DNA of 5,935 nucleotides from Chloroflexota bacterium (lineage in GTDB: Bacteria > Chloroflexota > Dehalococcoidia > SAR202 > UBA11138): positions 1 to 5,935 of the forward strand of contig JADFHV010000142.1 of assembly GCA_022566975.1 (NCBI GenBank), read 5' to 3'. A program made the translations under genes and the position numbers. Shown here one piece after another: positions 5,731 through 5,935 of the stretch (positions within the stretch are counted from its first letter, which is position 1; each line of letters begins with the position of its first letter). The notes beneath the pieces are model-generated. The model saw nothing but the letters and a program-made list of their open reading frames with translations. It did not search any database and was not told the DNA's origin.

Positions 5731-5810
5731 CGAAGGAGATAGCCTGCGTTAGCTGCGGGAAGTCACCCGCCGAAGGAGATAGCCTGCGTTAGCTGCGGGG
5801 AGTCACCCGC
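5731..5810 (+). repeat. Two tandem 40-bp direct repeats in the leader of the last gene
   Basis: Units 5731-5770 and 5771-5810 are identical at 39 of 40 positions; the only difference is A5760 versus G5800. Each begins CGAAGGAGATAGCC and ends with GCGGG, a 6-nt loop and CCCGC, so each can fold its own hairpin. The unit length is not a multiple of three and the region shows no believable coding frame. The repeats end 17 bases before the start codon of the next gene. They may be a recent tandem duplication of a structured leader element or of a protein-binding site. I could not match them to a known riboswitch. Confidence 0.92.
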
Positions 5811-5813
5811 AGC
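5792..5813 (+). promoter_or_regulatory. Hairpin adjoining the ribosome binding site of the last gene
   Basis: GCTGCGGG (5792-5799) pairs perfectly with CCCGCAGC (5806-5813) over 8 bp around the loop GAGTCA. The ribosome binding sequence GGATAGGA (5814-5821) begins at the next base. The equivalent hairpin in the first repeat unit has only 5 bp because the bases after it differ. No T-tract follows, so it is not a terminator; it could influence translation initiation. Confidence 0.5.
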
Positions 5814-5827
5814 GGATAGGACTTGTG

Positions 5828-5935
5828 ATGGGGTCGATGGAAAGCTCAACCCCCCTAGAGACCAGCCTGCAAGCGCTGGGCGTTCATCTGGCCGCGGGTG
5901 AGAAGCTCCAGGCCGCCGTTGACCTGAACGACGGT
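5828..5935 (+). CDS. N-terminus of an unidentified protein (runs off the window)
   Basis: The frame is open from ATG 5828 to the last base and encodes 36 residues, MGSMESSTPLETSLQALGVH and onward to VDLNDG. A GTG directly before the ATG (5825) is in the same frame; GGATAGGA (5814-5821) has better spacing to the ATG (6 bases). The nearest in-frame stop upstream is at 5780-5782. The segment is predicted to be soluble and helical, with no signal peptide or membrane segment. It vaguely recalls the helical N-terminal domain of MgtE-type magnesium transporters, but 36 residues are too few to name it. The tandem 40-bp repeats form its leader. Confidence 0.6.
   Translation, partial: MGSMESSTPLETSLQALGVHLAAGEKLQAAVDLNDG

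Noticed and set aside
5402..5792. Two plus-strand open frames of 87 and 96 codons, one containing a CxxC in the tandem repeat
   Set aside because: Composition is Pro/Arg-rich, starts lack ribosome binding sites, and the CVSC motif arises by chance from the 40-bp unit; the second unit would be read in a different frame.
5690..5824. M-box, glycine, manganese (yybP-ykoY) or other known riboswitch in the leader of the last gene
   Set aside because: Short matches such as GCCGAAGGAG and GGAGATA are present, but the first arises at the repeat junction and the other conserved segments of these classes are absent. Infernal against Rfam would settle it.
1..5935. CRISPR arrays, transposases, phage genes, tRNA, rRNA or SRP RNA
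   Set aside because: I looked on both strands and saw no spaced direct repeats, transposase or integrase motifs, tRNA T-loop patterns or conserved rRNA stretches. The only direct repeats are the adjacent 40-bp pair and the Thr-Pro codon repeat.

Overview
The window is about 5.9 kb of GC-rich bacterial DNA with tightly spaced genes on both strands and several GTG or TTG starts. Three things suggest a Chloroflexota-type bacterium, perhaps Dehalococcoidia or SAR202-like: secreted proteins with Pro/Thr-rich stalks and a GKGYWVF-type C-terminus, a small UlaG-like metallo-beta-lactamase-fold protein with an altered metal motif, and an hrcA gene that is not linked to grpE-dnaK. This placement is inferred from family resemblance, not from a marker-gene search.

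Layout. Positions 2-82 are the last codons of a probable exported protein. A strong intrinsic terminator (118-158) follows, and its T-tract ends only 12 nt before the TTG start of a second exported protein (171-1265). That protein has a signal peptide, two beta-sandwich-like domains, a long Thr-Pro stalk and a C-terminal Gly-Gly-Gly-Cys / hydrophobic helix / Arg-rich tail that looks like a sorting signal. Converging on it is a minus-strand metallo-hydrolase-fold gene (1312-1947) with its own good sigma-70-type promoter. Divergent from that is hrcA (2146-3171), the heat-shock repressor, preceded by a degenerate CIRCE-like inverted repeat. After an intrinsic terminator (3194-3230) and a clear promoter (3267-3296) comes ffh (3326-4666), the SRP54 GTPase. 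Converging on ffh is a small class III nucleotide cyclase (about 4701-5489, minus). The last 450 bases hold a gene-poor stretch, a near-perfect 40-bp tandem duplication (5731-5810), a hairpin beside a ribosome binding site, and the first 36 codons of a plus-strand gene that runs off the window.

How the genes relate. Most look like separate transcription units: hrcA and ffh are divided by a terminator and a new promoter, and the metallo-hydrolase and cyclase genes point the other way. The shared themes are protein quality control and targeting (hrcA, ffh), cell-surface display (the first two genes) and second-messenger signalling (cyclase). No phage, transposon, CRISPR array, tRNA or rRNA was seen.

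The items most worth a second look are the 40-bp tandem leader duplication, the CIRCE-like site with exactly canonical spacing, the terminator placed in the leader of the surface-protein gene, the Cys-containing C-terminal tail, and the substituted metal-binding motif of the metallo-hydrolase. None of these proves a new system.
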